DNA from: CAYMND01 sp964465065
GTDB taxonomy: Bacteria; Acidobacteriota; Aminicenantia; UBA2199
Direction: 5' to 3'
Length of the DNA: 56,027 bases
NCBI GenBank assembly: GCA_964465065.1
Contig: CAYXHZ010000016.1
Coordinates: 1-56,027, forward strand
In this document: one piece after another, positions 8,922 through 17,263 of the stretch
How the letters are laid out: the number at the start of each line of letters is the position of its first letter
Numbering within the stretch: the first letter of the stretch is position 1
Notes under the pieces: model-generated
Told to the model about the DNA's origin: nothing
The model's input: only the letters and a program-made list of their open reading frames with translations
Database searches by the model: none
Made by a program: the position numbers and the translations under genes

Positions 8922-9102
8922 GGTCCTCGCTACCCATTGGGGTGGATGCCGGAAACCTGACAGTGGTTTCAGTCCTGACTCGCTTTTTCCACAGCCATCA
9001 TGAACTTTTCGGGTTGGAACCGATCTTCCGTACGTTACGACGAGAGCTCATGTTCATGGAGGCGGGGGCAATTCTCCGCATCTCCGCTGACTTCTCGAGA
9101 GA

Positions 9103-9119
9103 TCGCCGGAATCCGGCGA
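9103..9119. other. Perfect 7-bp hairpin between the PKD paralogs
   Basis: TCGCCGG-AAT-CCGGCGA forms a perfect stem about 30 bases past the stop of paralog B. It could act as a terminator or RNA-end stabiliser for that gene, although no U-run follows it on the minus strand. Confidence 0.4.
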
Positions 9120-9149
9120 GCTTATGCGTTTTGTTTCTGTTTTTTTAGA

Positions 9150-10976
9150 CTATTTCTTCTGCGGCAGGATGACGCCCGGAAGCGGTAGCGGCGGTCGGTC
9201 CGCCCGGGCGGTGCTGGGCAAATCGCTGGTCCGTCCCTCCAGGTCCTGGCAGGTGACCGTGTATTCGTAGTCGCGGAACTCGTTGCTCAGGCTGCGGTCC
9301 AGGAACTCGTTGCTGTCCCGGCGGGGCAGGCGGGTCAGGTGGCTGTAATTCTTTTCTCCCTTGAGACGGCGGTAGACGTTGTAATAGGCGATGTTGAAGC
9401 CCCGGGCCTGGTTGATGGGGTTGTTGGCCCAGGTGACCCGGTAGTAGTGCTCGACCGAGAACAGGTTGCGGTTCTGGTGGTAATTGGCGACGATGTTGAG
9501 CGGGGGCTCCATGCCGTAGACCGTGACCAGGGCGCTGGCGGTCGAACTGTCTCCGTCGTCGTCCTTTACCGTCAGGTAGACGGGGTAACTGCCCGGGTAC
9601 TGGTAGCTGTGGGTGAACTGGCCCGTGGTGCTGGTAGCGCCGTCGCCCAGATTCCAGGCGTAGGAGACGATCTTGCCGTCGGAGTCCGAGGATGAGGTGC
9701 CGTTGAAGGTCACTTTGAGCGGGTAGATGCCCGAACTCGGGCTGAGCAGGATGCGGGCCACCGGCGGTTTGTTGGGCTCCGGCGGGGGGGACGGGGTCGG
9801 CGGATCGCCGGGGTCGCCGGGGTCCTCTCCGAAGCCGCTGCCGTAGCCGACGTAGACCGTGTTGGGGCTGTCGCAGAGGTTGTACCAGACGACGCCCAGG
9901 CCCAGACTGGCCGACTGGGCGATATCGGGTGTGCGCGGGCAGTTGACCTTGGTCAGGGTGCCGCCGCTGCCCCAGGTGTTGTTGCCCTGGTAGTTCCTGA
10001 TCCACACCCGGTTGCCCTCGTCGACGTAGGTGATGTACAGCACGTTGTCGTGGTAGACCATGCCGGTGTAGTAGTGCAGGTTGTCGTAGGAACCGTGGCC
10101 GATGCGGTGACTGGTGCCGTAGACGGGGCGACCGTTTTCGAAGGTGATCACCCGCCCCCAGTGGAAGTGGTCGGACATCTTCAGCCATTGCACGTACACT
10201 TCCGAGCCGTTGGCGCGGACAGCCACGTTGGGCAGGACGCGCATCGAACCGTCGGCGCTGATGTTGACCGGACTTTGCCAGTTGCCGCCGGAGGTCCGGT
10301 TGTAAAACGCCTCGTATTCCTCCCTGGTGCCGCCGGTCTTTTCCATCCAGACCAGGTGCAGGTTGCCGGAATTGTCGGTGGCGATCCGGGCCCGGCCGCT
10401 GTAATAGGAGGTCTTGGAGGCGTTGACTGCGCCGGTCCAGCTGCCGCCCCGTTTCTGGCGGACCATGATCTCGCCGTTCAAGCCGCCGATGTACAGCTCC
10501 CAGGCTACGGTGACGATGTTGCCGTTGGCGTTGTAGCACAGGTCGGGCCACATGCTGCCCCCGTTGTGCAGGGTGAGCGGGGAGCTGAAAGACTTTCCGT
10601 TGTAGTGGGCGTACTGGATGCTGTGGTTGTGCTCGGAGTACCCGGCCGACCAGACCACGTGGAATTCGCTCCCGGCGCCGCCTCTGACCCGCGGCCAGGT
10701 GCTGGGCATGGATTGGCCGGGGAGCTCGATCACGCCGCTCAGTCCGCTGCCGGGTGTGTAGAGCCGGGCCATGATGCGGTTGCTGGACTGGTTCCACCAT
10801 ACGGCCATGACGTGGCCGTCGGCGCTGACACCGACGCTGGGGTGGATGGCGTTGCCGGCGCCGCTGGAGATGGCCATGGTGGTGAAATCCAGATTGGCGG
10901 CCGGCAAATCCACCTGGCTTACACCGCATATCAATGAAAGAGACAACAGTATAACGGACATGTTGACAGGTCGCAT
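9150..10976 (-). CDS. Secreted propeller/PKD-domain protein, paralog B
   Basis: This 608-residue exported protein is collinear with paralog A along its whole length: signal peptide (about 1-30), W-rich propeller-like blades (about 35-385), proline linker (DPGDPPTPSPPPEPN), PKD domain (about 400-490: ARILLSPSSGIYPL, DSDGKIVSYAW) and the same C-terminal domain with NQNRNLFSVEHYYRVTW-like strands. Whole phrases are shared with A, so the two arose by duplication. The linker is longer and richer in proline. The start at 10976 has GAGG 8 bases upstream; a GTG three codons earlier is possible. No enzyme motif is seen. It may bind carbohydrate or protein at the cell surface. Confidence 0.8.
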   Translation of the reverse strand: MRPVNMSVILLSLSLICGVSQVDLPAANLDFTTMAISSGAGNAIHPSVGVSADGHVMAVWWNQSSNRIMARLYTPGSGLSGVIELPGQSMPSTWPRVRGGAGSEFHVVWSAGYSEHNHSIQYAHYNGKSFSSPLTLHNGGSMWPDLCYNANGNIVTVAWELYIGGLNGEIMVRQKRGGSWTGAVNASKTSYYSGRARIATDNSGNLHLVWMEKTGGTREEYEAFYNRTSGGNWQSPVNISADGSMRVLPNVAVRANGSEVYVQWLKMSDHFHWGRVITFENGRPVYGTSHRIGHGSYDNLHYYTGMVYHDNVLYITYVDEGNRVWIRNYQGNNTWGSGGTLTKVNCPRTPDIAQSASLGLGVVWYNLCDSPNTVYVGYGSGFGEDPGDPGDPPTPSPPPEPNKPPVARILLSPSSGIYPLKVTFNGTSSSDSDGKIVSYAWNLGDGATSTTGQFTHSYQYPGSYPVYLTVKDDDGDSSTASALVTVYGMEPPLNIVANYHQNRNLFSVEHYYRVTWANNPINQARGFNIAYYNVYRRLKGEKNYSHLTRLPRRDSNEFLDRSLSNEFRDYEYTVTCQDLEGRTSDLPSTARADRPPLPLPGVILPQKK

Positions 10977-11057
10977 CGTTTTCACCTCGTCGTTTCAGCG
11001 GCTTGTCCGGCCGACTGATTCTCCCTCGCTTTTACCCTTTCTTTCCTTATGCCATAC

Positions 11058-11086
11058 ATTATGGTGCAGGGTAAACCGTTTGTCAA
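11058..11086 (-). promoter_or_regulatory. Strong promoter of PKD paralog B
   Basis: On the minus strand, perfect TTGACA (11086-11081), 17 bp, CATAAT (11063-11058). It leaves a leader of about 75 bases before the ATG at 10976. Confidence 0.75.
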
Positions 11087-11161
11087 TACAGCGTTTCCCG
11101 TGCCCGGGTTGCGGCGTTTTCGCTGTCGAGACGGGAAATCGGTATGCGGGACCGGCGATTG

Positions 11162-11170
11162 TGGTACACT
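11162..11170 (+). promoter_or_regulatory. Extended -10 before barrel protein
   Basis: TGG followed by TACACT (11165-11170) resembles the extended -10 found before the aminotransferase and HAD genes. No good -35 is seen, so the call is tentative. Confidence 0.4.
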
Positions 11171-11199
11171 GGTGGATTGGATCAATGGAGGAACCTGCA

Positions 11200-11835
11200 A
11201 TGAAAAGAGCCTTGTTGATGGTTGTGTTGTGTCTGGCCGCATGCGTCCTGCCCCTGAACTCCCGGCAGCTGGGCGTCAAGGCCGGTCTGAATATCGCCGG
11301 TCTGAACGGGGATTATGTCGTCGATCTCGAAAGCCTGAGCGGCGCCCGCTTCGGTGCGTTTCTGTGTCTGGACCTCAGCGGCGGACTGAAGCTCCAGCCT
11401 GAGCTGTACTATGTCCGCAAGGGCGCCTCCTACGAAACTACAGGGGTATACGAATCCATCGCCTACACTCTGGAAGCGGACATGATGCTGGATTACATCG
11501 AAATTCCGCTGCTGCTCAAATATGTCGTGCACAGCGGATCGCTGGAACCCTTTTTCTTCGCCGGCCCCTATTACGCCTTCCAGCTTGCGGCCAAAAGCGA
11601 AATGGTGTTGAGTTTCGAAGGCTACAGCGATACCGTCGCTGAAAAAAAGGATATGGAGGAAATCAAATCCTCCGACTTCGGTCTGGTCTTCGGTGCCGGG
11701 CTGAACATTCCGCTGGGGCGACTGGACCTGATCCTGGATGCCCGCTATTCCATCGGTCTGAGCGATATCGCCGACGCCGTGGGCGAAGACTTCCGAAACG
11801 GTGTCTTTTCGCTTCAGGCCGGCCTGGGTTTTTGA
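11200..11835 (+). CDS. Outer-membrane beta-barrel (PorT-like) protein
   Basis: This 211-residue exported protein has a short signal sequence (MKRALLMVVLCLAACVLPLN). Alternating amphipathic strands follow (LGVKAGLNIAGL, LQPELYYVRKGASYE, YIEIPLLLKYVV, PFFFAGPYYAFQL, FGLVFGAGLNIPLG, LILDARYSIGLSDI), and it ends in an aromatic strand, FSLQAGLGF. This is the pattern of the PorT/OMP_b-brl family of small 8-strand barrels. The LAAC in the signal could pass for a lipobox, but the protein body argues for a barrel rather than a lipoprotein. The ATG has GGAGG about 8 bases upstream. It stands alone, so its role in the outer membrane is not indicated by context. Confidence 0.8.
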   Translation: MKRALLMVVLCLAACVLPLNSRQLGVKAGLNIAGLNGDYVVDLESLSGARFGAFLCLDLSGGLKLQPELYYVRKGASYETTGVYESIAYTLEADMMLDYIEIPLLLKYVVHSGSLEPFFFAGPYYAFQLAAKSEMVLSFEGYSDTVAEKKDMEEIKSSDFGLVFGAGLNIPLGRLDLILDARYSIGLSDIADAVGEDFRNGVFSLQAGLGF

Positions 11836-11939
11836 GGCCAGCCGGGATGCGGGAAGGCTCCCGCACGCTTAGCAATTAGAGCTCGCAGCAATCTTGAAGA
11901 AAAATTGCAGTGATTGGAACCAAAATGCGCCCGTTTCTG

Positions 11940-11968
11940 TTGCAATTTTCCTGTTCCGCTTCTAGAAT
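11940..11968 (+). promoter_or_regulatory. Promoter of DUF2911 gene
   Basis: TTGCAA (11940-11945), 17 bp, TAGAAT (11963-11968). The leader of about 47 bases ends in a strong AAGGAGG ribosome site. Confidence 0.65.
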
Positions 11969-12021
11969 CAGGAACGAGCCGTGATCGTACGGCCAGTGAT
12001 CATTCTTAAGGAGGAAAGGGC

Positions 12022-12888
12022 ATGAAAAAGTTGTTTCTGGGAGTATTCATCGCAACGGTGCTGAGCCTGTGCTGCGTTCCCCGCCTGTCGGCCCAGGCCA
12101 TCAAGTTTCCGGCTGTCAGCCAGAAGGCCAGCCTGACCCAGACCGTCGGCCTGACCGAGGTGACCATCGTCTATCACCGTCCGGGAGTCAAGGGCCGGGT
12201 GATCTGGGGCGGACTGGTGCCCTACGACAAGGTCTGGCGGACCGGGGCCAACAACGCCACCACCATCGAGTTCGGCAGCGACGTGACCATCGAGGGTCAG
12301 AAGCTGGCGGCCGGCCGCTACGGGCTGTTCACCATCCCCGGCAGGGAGGAATTCGTCGTCATCTTCAGCAGACAGGCCGACATCTGGGGTGATTACGAGT
12401 ACGACGAGAAGCAGGATGTGCTGCGCATCAAGGTCAAGACCGCCGAGGCGCCGCACTGCGAATGGATGAACTTTTCCATCGACGAACTGAGCGACAGCTC
12501 GGCGCGCATCCAGCTGCACTGGGAGAAAGTGCTGGTGGCCTTCAAGATGGAGGTCGACACCAAAGGGATGATCCTGGCCAACATCGACAAGACCCTGGAC
12601 GGTCTGTGGCAGCCTCCCTACGCTTCCGCCCGTTACGCCCTGGGCAACGACATGCTCGACAAGGCCAAGGCCTGGATCGACAGCTCGGTTTCGCTCAAGG
12701 CCAACTACCCCAACGTGCTGCTGCAGGCCAAGGTCTACCAGAAACTGGCCAAGACTCCGGCCGACCGCAAGAACGTGGTCAGGCTGCTGGAGAAGGCGGT
12801 GGCCCTGGCCGCCGCTCTGCCGGAGGAGCAGAAGGCCTACGCTACCGAGGCGGCCAAGCTGCTGAGCGAGCTGAAAGGCAAGAAATAG
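12022..12888 (+). CDS. Exported DUF2911 protein
   Basis: This 288-residue protein has a signal peptide (about 1-25, ending LSAQA). The first two-thirds match the DUF2911 family: VTIVYHRPGVKGRVIWG, LVPYDKVWRTGANNATTIEF, then KLAAGRYGLFTIPG. The last hundred residues are helical and may form TPR-like hairpins (LGNDMLDKAKAWIDSSVSL and a following repeat). DUF2911 proteins are common in Bacteroidota and Acidobacteriota but have no known activity. Translation starts from AAGGAGG 8-9 bases before the ATG. No operon partner is present; the next gene is convergent. Confidence 0.88.
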   Translation: MKKLFLGVFIATVLSLCCVPRLSAQAIKFPAVSQKASLTQTVGLTEVTIVYHRPGVKGRVIWGGLVPYDKVWRTGANNATTIEFGSDVTIEGQKLAAGRYGLFTIPGREEFVVIFSRQADIWGDYEYDEKQDVLRIKVKTAEAPHCEWMNFSIDELSDSSARIQLHWEKVLVAFKMEVDTKGMILANIDKTLDGLWQPPYASARYALGNDMLDKAKAWIDSSVSLKANYPNVLLQAKVYQKLAKTPADRKNVVRLLEKAVALAAALPEEQKAYATEAAKLLSELKGKK

Positions 12889-12934
12889 TCAGCCCTGAGG
12901 CCTTGATTGGGGCCGTCGTGATTTGCCAGTCGGC

Positions 12935-13324
12935 TCACTGGTGGATCACGGTGGCCTCGTTGGCCCGGTACCAGAGGGTGTTGCGGTTCTCGATCTCGTT
13001 GAGATCCTCGTAGAGGGTGTTGAAGAAGGCGAAATCCTGCTCCTCGCCGTCCTGACAGCCGTCGTCGGGGACGCGGGTGGACAGGTCGCGCAGCGAGGCG
13101 ACGTGATCCTTGAACAGTTCGAAGAGCTGCGCGTAATCGTAACCGCTGCATTCGCGGCAGCTGTGCAGGTAGGCGTAGAGTGTTTCCAGCAGTTCCTGGT
13201 AGGTCGAAACCTGACTGGCCATGCCCATGTACTCGTCCCGTTTGGCCAGCAGGTGGCCGCGCTTGAGGTAGATTTCCATTTCCTGGAAAGCCAGATCGTA
13301 GATGATGGTTTGCTTGAGATTCAT
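12935..13324 (-). CDS. Hypothetical helical protein
   Basis: This 129-residue cytoplasmic protein begins MNLKQTIIYDLAFQEMEIYL and is almost all helix, rich in acidic and aromatic residues. Two Cys lie close together (HSCRECSG, about residues 53-60), which might bind metal or form a disulphide. No signal peptide or family is recognised. Two adjacent ATGs exist; the second (13324) is 6 bases from a GGGGG ribosome site and is preferred. It has its own strong promoter. The regulator gene upstream on the same strand is separated by about 140 bases. Confidence 0.65.
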   Translation of the reverse strand: MNLKQTIIYDLAFQEMEIYLKRGHLLAKRDEYMGMASQVSTYQELLETLYAYLHSCRECSGYDYAQLFELFKDHVASLRDLSTRVPDDGCQDGEEQDFAFFNTLYEDLNEIENRNTLWYRANEATVIHQ

Positions 13325-13405
13325 CATGTACCCCCAAAAAGAATATTTTCCCCCGAACTCCCACCGTGCCGGGTGGAAAGTTCTCAAAAACTGATATGCT
13401 AAGAA

Positions 13406-13434
13406 ATCTTACAAAAATGGTAACGGATTGTCAA
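13406..13434 (-). promoter_or_regulatory. Strong promoter of the helical protein gene
   Basis: On the minus strand, perfect TTGACA (13434-13429), 17 bp, TAAGAT (13411-13406). It lies between the dual-HTH gene and the hypothetical gene and gives a leader of about 75 bases. Confidence 0.75.
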
Positions 13435-13470
13435 GCTGTCTGCCCGTAAAAAATGTGCTGCGTCGCCGAT

Positions 13471-13896
13471 TTACTTGTTGGCTCCGGGGACACGGATGTT
13501 GCGGCCCTCGGGAATGGGGATCTTGAAGCGTTTGATGTGGTTGTAGATGGCCAGGCGGGAAAGTCCCAGGTATTCGGCGGTCCTCTTGATGTTCCAGCCC
13601 GTCTGGGCGAGAGTTCTGGCCACGTGCTTGGCAACCATGATCTCCATGGAATCGGGCGGAGCCTCATCTCCGGCGAGTTCCGGCGGGGGTTCGGCGAGGT
13701 CGATCTGGCGGATGCCCAGCAGATGGCACAACCTTTCCATGTTCTCCCAGGTCAGTCCGTTCTGACCCTTGAAAAAGCGGGACAGCGATGGCTTGGCGAT
13801 ACCGGTCTGGTTGGCGATGTCCACCAGGGACAGCTTGCGCAGCTCTTTGATCTGAGTGGCTTTGCGGATCAGTCTGTTTTCGGTTTCTGTTGGCAT
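13471..13896 (-). CDS. Dual helix-turn-helix regulator (XRE plus Fis-type)
   Basis: This 141-residue protein joins two DNA-binding motifs. Residues about 10-60 form a Cro/XRE helix-turn-helix (LSLVDIANQTGIAKPSLSRF, then NMERLCHLLGI). Residues about 85-130 match the C-terminal Fis-type helix-turn-helix of NtrC proteins (VARTLAQTGWNIKRTAEYLG, then AIYNHIKRFKI), but without any AAA+ domain. It should be a small transcription factor; its targets are unknown. The ATG at 13896 lies six bases after a perfect TATAAT with no ribosome site, so the mRNA is probably leaderless. An upstream in-frame extension reads across that promoter and is rejected. Confidence 0.82.
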   Translation of the reverse strand: MPTETENRLIRKATQIKELRKLSLVDIANQTGIAKPSLSRFFKGQNGLTWENMERLCHLLGIRQIDLAEPPPELAGDEAPPDSMEIMVAKHVARTLAQTGWNIKRTAEYLGLSRLAIYNHIKRFKIPIPEGRNIRVPGANK

Positions 13897-13902
13897 GTTA
13901 TT

Positions 13903-13932
13903 ATTATAATATAAGATTGGGCGGAAAAGGAA
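13903..13932 (-). promoter_or_regulatory. Leaderless-type promoter of dual-HTH gene
   Basis: On the minus strand, perfect TATAAT occupies 13908-13903, six bases before the ATG. A weak TTCCTT (13932-13927) stands 18 bp upstream, the same hexamer as before the FHA activator. Confidence 0.55.
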
Positions 13933-13986
13933 AAAAATTTTACAAAGTTTGTGGAAAAAATCTGTCGATGCAACTTGGCAAAGCAC

Positions 13987-14015
13987 TTGAGAGCTCCGGG
14001 CGACTGTGGTATTTT
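13987..14015 (+). promoter_or_regulatory. Promoter of HAD operon, extended -10
   Basis: TTGAGA (13987-13992), 17 bp, TATTTT (14010-14015) preceded by TGG. It drives the HAD hydrolase and the chalcone-isomerase-like gene. Confidence 0.6.
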
Positions 14016-14050
14016 TTTCATATGCAGCGGAACGGTGTGGTTTAATTGTC

Positions 14051-14737
14051 ATGAACGGGGAAAAAAAACTAGCGAATCCGATCCGGGCGCTGATCTTCGA
14101 CCTGGGCAAGGTGGTGTTCGATTTTTCCTTCGATGCGGCGCTCGCATCCTGGGCCCAGGCCGCCGGTCTGCACGTCGACGAATTGAGCGCCCGTCTCGTC
14201 TGGGACGGAAGCTATGAACGCTACGAACGGGGTGAAATCGACCTCAAACAGGTCCACCGCCGTTTTACGGGCATGATTTCCGCCGCGATCGACTACGAAC
14301 GCTTCGAGTCGGCCTGGCTGGGCGTGTTCGGTGCCGAAATCCCCGGTATCCGCTCGCTTCTCCGGCGCTTGCAGCCCGATTACCGACTGACGGCGCTGTC
14401 CAACACCAACGCCGATCACGCCCGGGTTTGGCGCCGCCTCTACCCCGAAGCGCTGAGCTGCTTCGAAAAGGTGTTCGCCAGTCATGAAATCGCTGCCCGC
14501 AAGCCGGAAGCCCGGGCCTATGAGGCCGTTCTCGACTACCTGGGACTGCCGGCCGGCCAGACTCTTTTCATCGACGACATGGCGGACAATATCGCCGCCG
14601 CCGACCGGCTCGGCCTGAACGTCATCTTGTTTGAAAGCTGCGCACAGCTCGAGGTCGAGCTGCGACGCCTGGGCATATTCAACGATCGTCCAAGCGGGCA
14701 AAATCCGCCGCTGGCAACGGATAGGAGACCATCATGA
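14051..14737 (+). CDS. HAD-superfamily hydrolase
   Basis: This 228-residue cytoplasmic phosphatase-like protein of HAD subfamily IA has motif I IFDLGKVV (nucleophile Asp, with Gly at the usual second Asp as in YihX-type enzymes), motif II LTALSNTN, a Lys in ARKPEARAYE (motif III) and motif IV FIDDMADNIAAA. Enzymes of this group hydrolyse phosphate esters of sugars or nucleotides; the substrate cannot be told. The ATG at 14051 lies downstream of the predicted transcription start, which rules out the upstream GTG. No strong ribosome site is seen. The stop overlaps the next ATG by 4 bases, so the two are co-translated. Confidence 0.88.
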   Translation: MNGEKKLANPIRALIFDLGKVVFDFSFDAALASWAQAAGLHVDELSARLVWDGSYERYERGEIDLKQVHRRFTGMISAAIDYERFESAWLGVFGAEIPGIRSLLRRLQPDYRLTALSNTNADHARVWRRLYPEALSCFEKVFASHEIAARKPEARAYEAVLDYLGLPAGQTLFIDDMADNIAAADRLGLNVILFESCAQLEVELRRLGIFNDRPSGQNPPLATDRRPS

Positions 14738-15291
14738 ACCGTATCCTTTTTTTGGCGATTCCAATCATGCTGTGCGCCGCCCTGAACGGGGCCACCCTGG
14801 CCAAGATCAACATGCCCGACACGGTCACCGTCGAAGGGCAGGCGCTGGTTTTGAACGGCATGGCCCTGCGCGAGAAGTTTGTTTTCAATGTCTATGTCGA
14901 CGGTCTGTACCTGCCTCAGAAGGAAAAGAACGCCGAGCGGATTCTGGACAGCGATCAGGTGCGGCACAACGTCATGCATTTTTTGCGTTCTGTCGGCAGG
15001 GAAAAGCTGATCGAAGCCTGGAACAGCGGCCTGAAGGCCAATGTACCGCAGGCCGGTCCGGCGCTTCTGGCGCAGTTCAACCAGCTCAACGAGCTGATGG
15101 AGGACATGCATGAAGGCGAGGTCATGATCTTCACCTATCTGCCGGGAATCGGCACCCGGGTGACGGTCAAAGGGCAGCTCAAGGGAGTATTGGCCGGAAA
15201 GGAATTCGCCGATGCCTTGTTTTCCTGCTGGATCGGCGTCAAACCAGGACCCGGCCAGAAGTTCAAGGCGGGACTGCTCGGCAACGCCTGA
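14734..15291 (+). CDS. Exported chalcone-isomerase-like protein
   Basis: This 185-residue protein has a signal peptide (about 1-20, MNRILFLAIPIMLCAALNGA). The body matches the bacterial chalcone-isomerase-like family: VTVEGQALVLNGMALREKF, VYVDGLYLP, MHFLRSVGREKLIEAWN and VLAGKEFADALFSCWIG. Bacterial members are periplasmic and are thought to bind lipids or have no known enzyme activity; they are not flavonoid enzymes. The ATG overlaps the HAD stop (ATGA) and has AGGAG nearby, so it belongs to a two-gene operon. Confidence 0.85.
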   Translation: MNRILFLAIPIMLCAALNGATLAKINMPDTVTVEGQALVLNGMALREKFVFNVYVDGLYLPQKEKNAERILDSDQVRHNVMHFLRSVGREKLIEAWNSGLKANVPQAGPALLAQFNQLNELMEDMHEGEVMIFTYLPGIGTRVTVKGQLKGVLAGKEFADALFSCWIGVKPGPGQKFKAGLLGNA

Positions 15292-15306
15292 GCTTGCCGC
15301 CGCCGG

Positions 15307-15335
15307 TTGACGATGAGCGCATTTTACTGTACATT
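15307..15335 (+). promoter_or_regulatory. Promoter of M15 peptidase gene
   Basis: TTGACG (15307-15312), 17 bp, TACATT (15330-15335). The leader is about 60 bases. Confidence 0.65.
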
Positions 15336-15403
15336 TTCTGCATGATGCCCGAATATCTTCGCCGGTATAAGCGACTTGCAGCCCGTTTGTTTTAGGTCGG
15401 AAC

Positions 15404-16249
15404 ATGGACAGAAGGAACTTCCTCTTTTCCTCGCTGCTGACTCTGGCCGGTGTCGGAACGCTGCGGCCCCGGCTCTGGGCCGACGATCTGGTGCCTTCGC
15501 CCGGTCCGTCCGGTGACGAGCAGATCCGCGATTACCTGAGCCGCATGCACAATTTCGATCAGCATTTCCCCACGGATGTCCTGGTCGTGGAAGCGGAGGC
15601 GCCGCTGCTGAGTTCCTGCGTGGCCAAGCTCAGACAGGTCGAACAGATCGTCGGACACTGCAATTTTTCGGTCATCAATTTTTCCAGGGCTCTGGCCATA
15701 GCCCGCAACTACTCGCGGCTGGAGGCCTTCAGCGCTCCGGAAATCGCGTTTCTGGAGAGCGTTTTTCACGCCGATGCCAGCCGCTACGGGTTTCTGGGCA
15801 GAAAGGCGATCGAAAACCTGGATCACGAGATCGACATGACTCAGGTGCAGAAGATTCCCGGCACCGGCAACTACCTGTACCGGGGTCAGGCGGTCGAGAC
15901 CTACCGCAAGGCCAAGTCGGAACTGGGCGAGGACATGATCCTGACTTCCGGCGTCCGCGGGGTGGTCAAGCAGATGCTGCTGTTTCTGGCCAAGGCGGCC
16001 GACAACCAGGGCAACCTGTCCCTGGCGTCGCGGCAGCTGGCACCGCCGGGTTTTTCCTTCCACGGCGTCGGCGATCTGGATGTCGGCAAGGCCGGTTTCG
16101 GTTCCGAGAATTTCACCGAACGCTTCATGCTGACCGATGTATTCCGCAAGCTGTCCGATTTGGGTTACCTCAGCCTGCGCTACCCCCAGGACAACCTGCT
16201 CGGTGTGCGTTACGAACCCTGGCATATCAAGATCGTGGACTGGGGGTAA
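15404..16249 (+). CDS. Exported M15B (VanY-like) D,D-carboxypeptidase
   Basis: This 281-residue protein starts with a twin-arginine-like signal (MDRRNFLFSSLLTLAG), so it may be exported folded by Tat. The C-terminal half carries the zinc-peptidase signature: ILTSGVRG, then FSFHGVGDLDVG (first His and Asp ligands) and YEPWHIKIVD (the catalytic Glu and last His). VanY-type enzymes trim the terminal D-Ala from peptidoglycan stem peptides. The N-terminal 100 residues are helical and not assigned. The MltA-like protein encoded convergently just downstream would also act on the cell wall. No SD sequence is obvious before the ATG. Confidence 0.85.
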   Translation: MDRRNFLFSSLLTLAGVGTLRPRLWADDLVPSPGPSGDEQIRDYLSRMHNFDQHFPTDVLVVEAEAPLLSSCVAKLRQVEQIVGHCNFSVINFSRALAIARNYSRLEAFSAPEIAFLESVFHADASRYGFLGRKAIENLDHEIDMTQVQKIPGTGNYLYRGQAVETYRKAKSELGEDMILTSGVRGVVKQMLLFLAKAADNQGNLSLASRQLAPPGFSFHGVGDLDVGKAGFGSENFTERFMLTDVFRKLSDLGYLSLRYPQDNLLGVRYEPWHIKIVDWG

Positions 16250-16302
16250 GAGAGCGCCGACCCCGAGCGTGCCGGACCGGCCGAATCCGCTGGCGATGAG
16301 TT

Positions 16303-17259
16303 CTAGTGCAGAACGAAGGCCGACACGGTCTCCGGCAGTCGCCGGTTGAGCCGCTGGTACTCCTGGCGGTTTTTCATGACACCCAGAAACAGGTCGAGTT
16401 GACTGCTGTTGGCAATGAAGGCGCCGCCGCTGTCGGCCAGGACGGCCAGCCAGGTTTCCCGCGGGCCCTGCAGCAGAACAGCCGCCCCCAACCCGAAGTG
16501 CTGCAGATCGCCGGCCAGGGCCGCCATGGGGTAGATGGCCAGCTGCCACTCATGCCACAGACCGTAGCCCAGAGACTGGGGCACTTCCCGGAAAAACCAA
16601 TAACGTTCTTGCCTGTCGGCAGGCAGATCGGCTCGATAGGGGCGGTCGTTGCTGCGGCTGACGTTGAAATGCAGCGCGGCGCCGTCTAAAAACTCCACCA
16701 AAACGCTACCCTGGAGCTGGGCGTCGTAAAAATCGCTGCGGCGCAGCCAGGCCAGAGGACGGCATAGTCCGGCCGGCAGAAGCCCGGACAGGATCTCCTG
16801 GCGGCTGTAGCGACGATACAGCAACTGGTCTCGCCGTTCTTCGGCCTGCGCCCGGCTGGGGCCGGTTTCGTCCTTGGGCAGCTCCAGCAGCGGCGTGTCG
16901 TAGTCGCTGTCGGCCTGCCGGCGGCCGGAGACGGTGAAGGCGGCGTAGCGGGTCAGGCGGACCGGTCCGGGCAGAGGGTCGAGACGGAAGGCCTGCTTCA
17001 GCAGAGCCATGGGCATCCAGCCCTGGTCCAGGTAGGGAACGACGAGTTCGCGCAGACGCCCCAGCACGGCCAACCGGGATTGGGCTGCTTGGGTGCGGCA
17101 CAGGGGGTCCTGGCTCTGATGGCGGTCGAAGTATTCCGTGACCGCCTGAATCTGGCCGGCCAGCTGCGGACTGATGCGGATCCGCTCCGGCTGGGCGGCC
17201 GATCCGAGGCCCAGGCGGCCGTACAGCAGGAGCAGGGCGCAGACAACTATCCGTAGCAA
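16303..17259 (-). CDS. MltA-like lytic transglycosylase domain protein
   Basis: This 318-residue exported protein has a signal peptide (MLRIVVCALLLLYGRLGLGSA). MltA features are visible in order: DTPLLELP, a YSRQEILSG.L segment, AWLRRSDFYDAQLQGSVLVE, NDRPYR, FFREVPQSLGYG and, near the C-terminus, LADSGGAFIANSSQLDLFLG, equivalent to the MltA DTGGAI region that carries the catalytic Asp. MltA cleaves glycan strands of peptidoglycan in the periplasm. There is no lipobox, so it would be soluble or anchored otherwise. The start is TTG, 4 bases after the stop of the thioredoxin-like gene, which suggests an operon. The exact start is uncertain. Confidence 0.75.
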   Translation of the reverse strand: MLRIVVCALLLLYGRLGLGSAAQPERIRISPQLAGQIQAVTEYFDRHQSQDPLCRTQAAQSRLAVLGRLRELVVPYLDQGWMPMALLKQAFRLDPLPGPVRLTRYAAFTVSGRRQADSDYDTPLLELPKDETGPSRAQAEERRDQLLYRRYSRQEILSGLLPAGLCRPLAWLRRSDFYDAQLQGSVLVEFLDGAALHFNVSRSNDRPYRADLPADRQERYWFFREVPQSLGYGLWHEWQLAIYPMAALAGDLQHFGLGAAVLLQGPRETWLAVLADSGGAFIANSSQLDLFLGVMKNRQEYQRLNRRLPETVSAFVLH

Positions 17260-17263
17260 GGGA

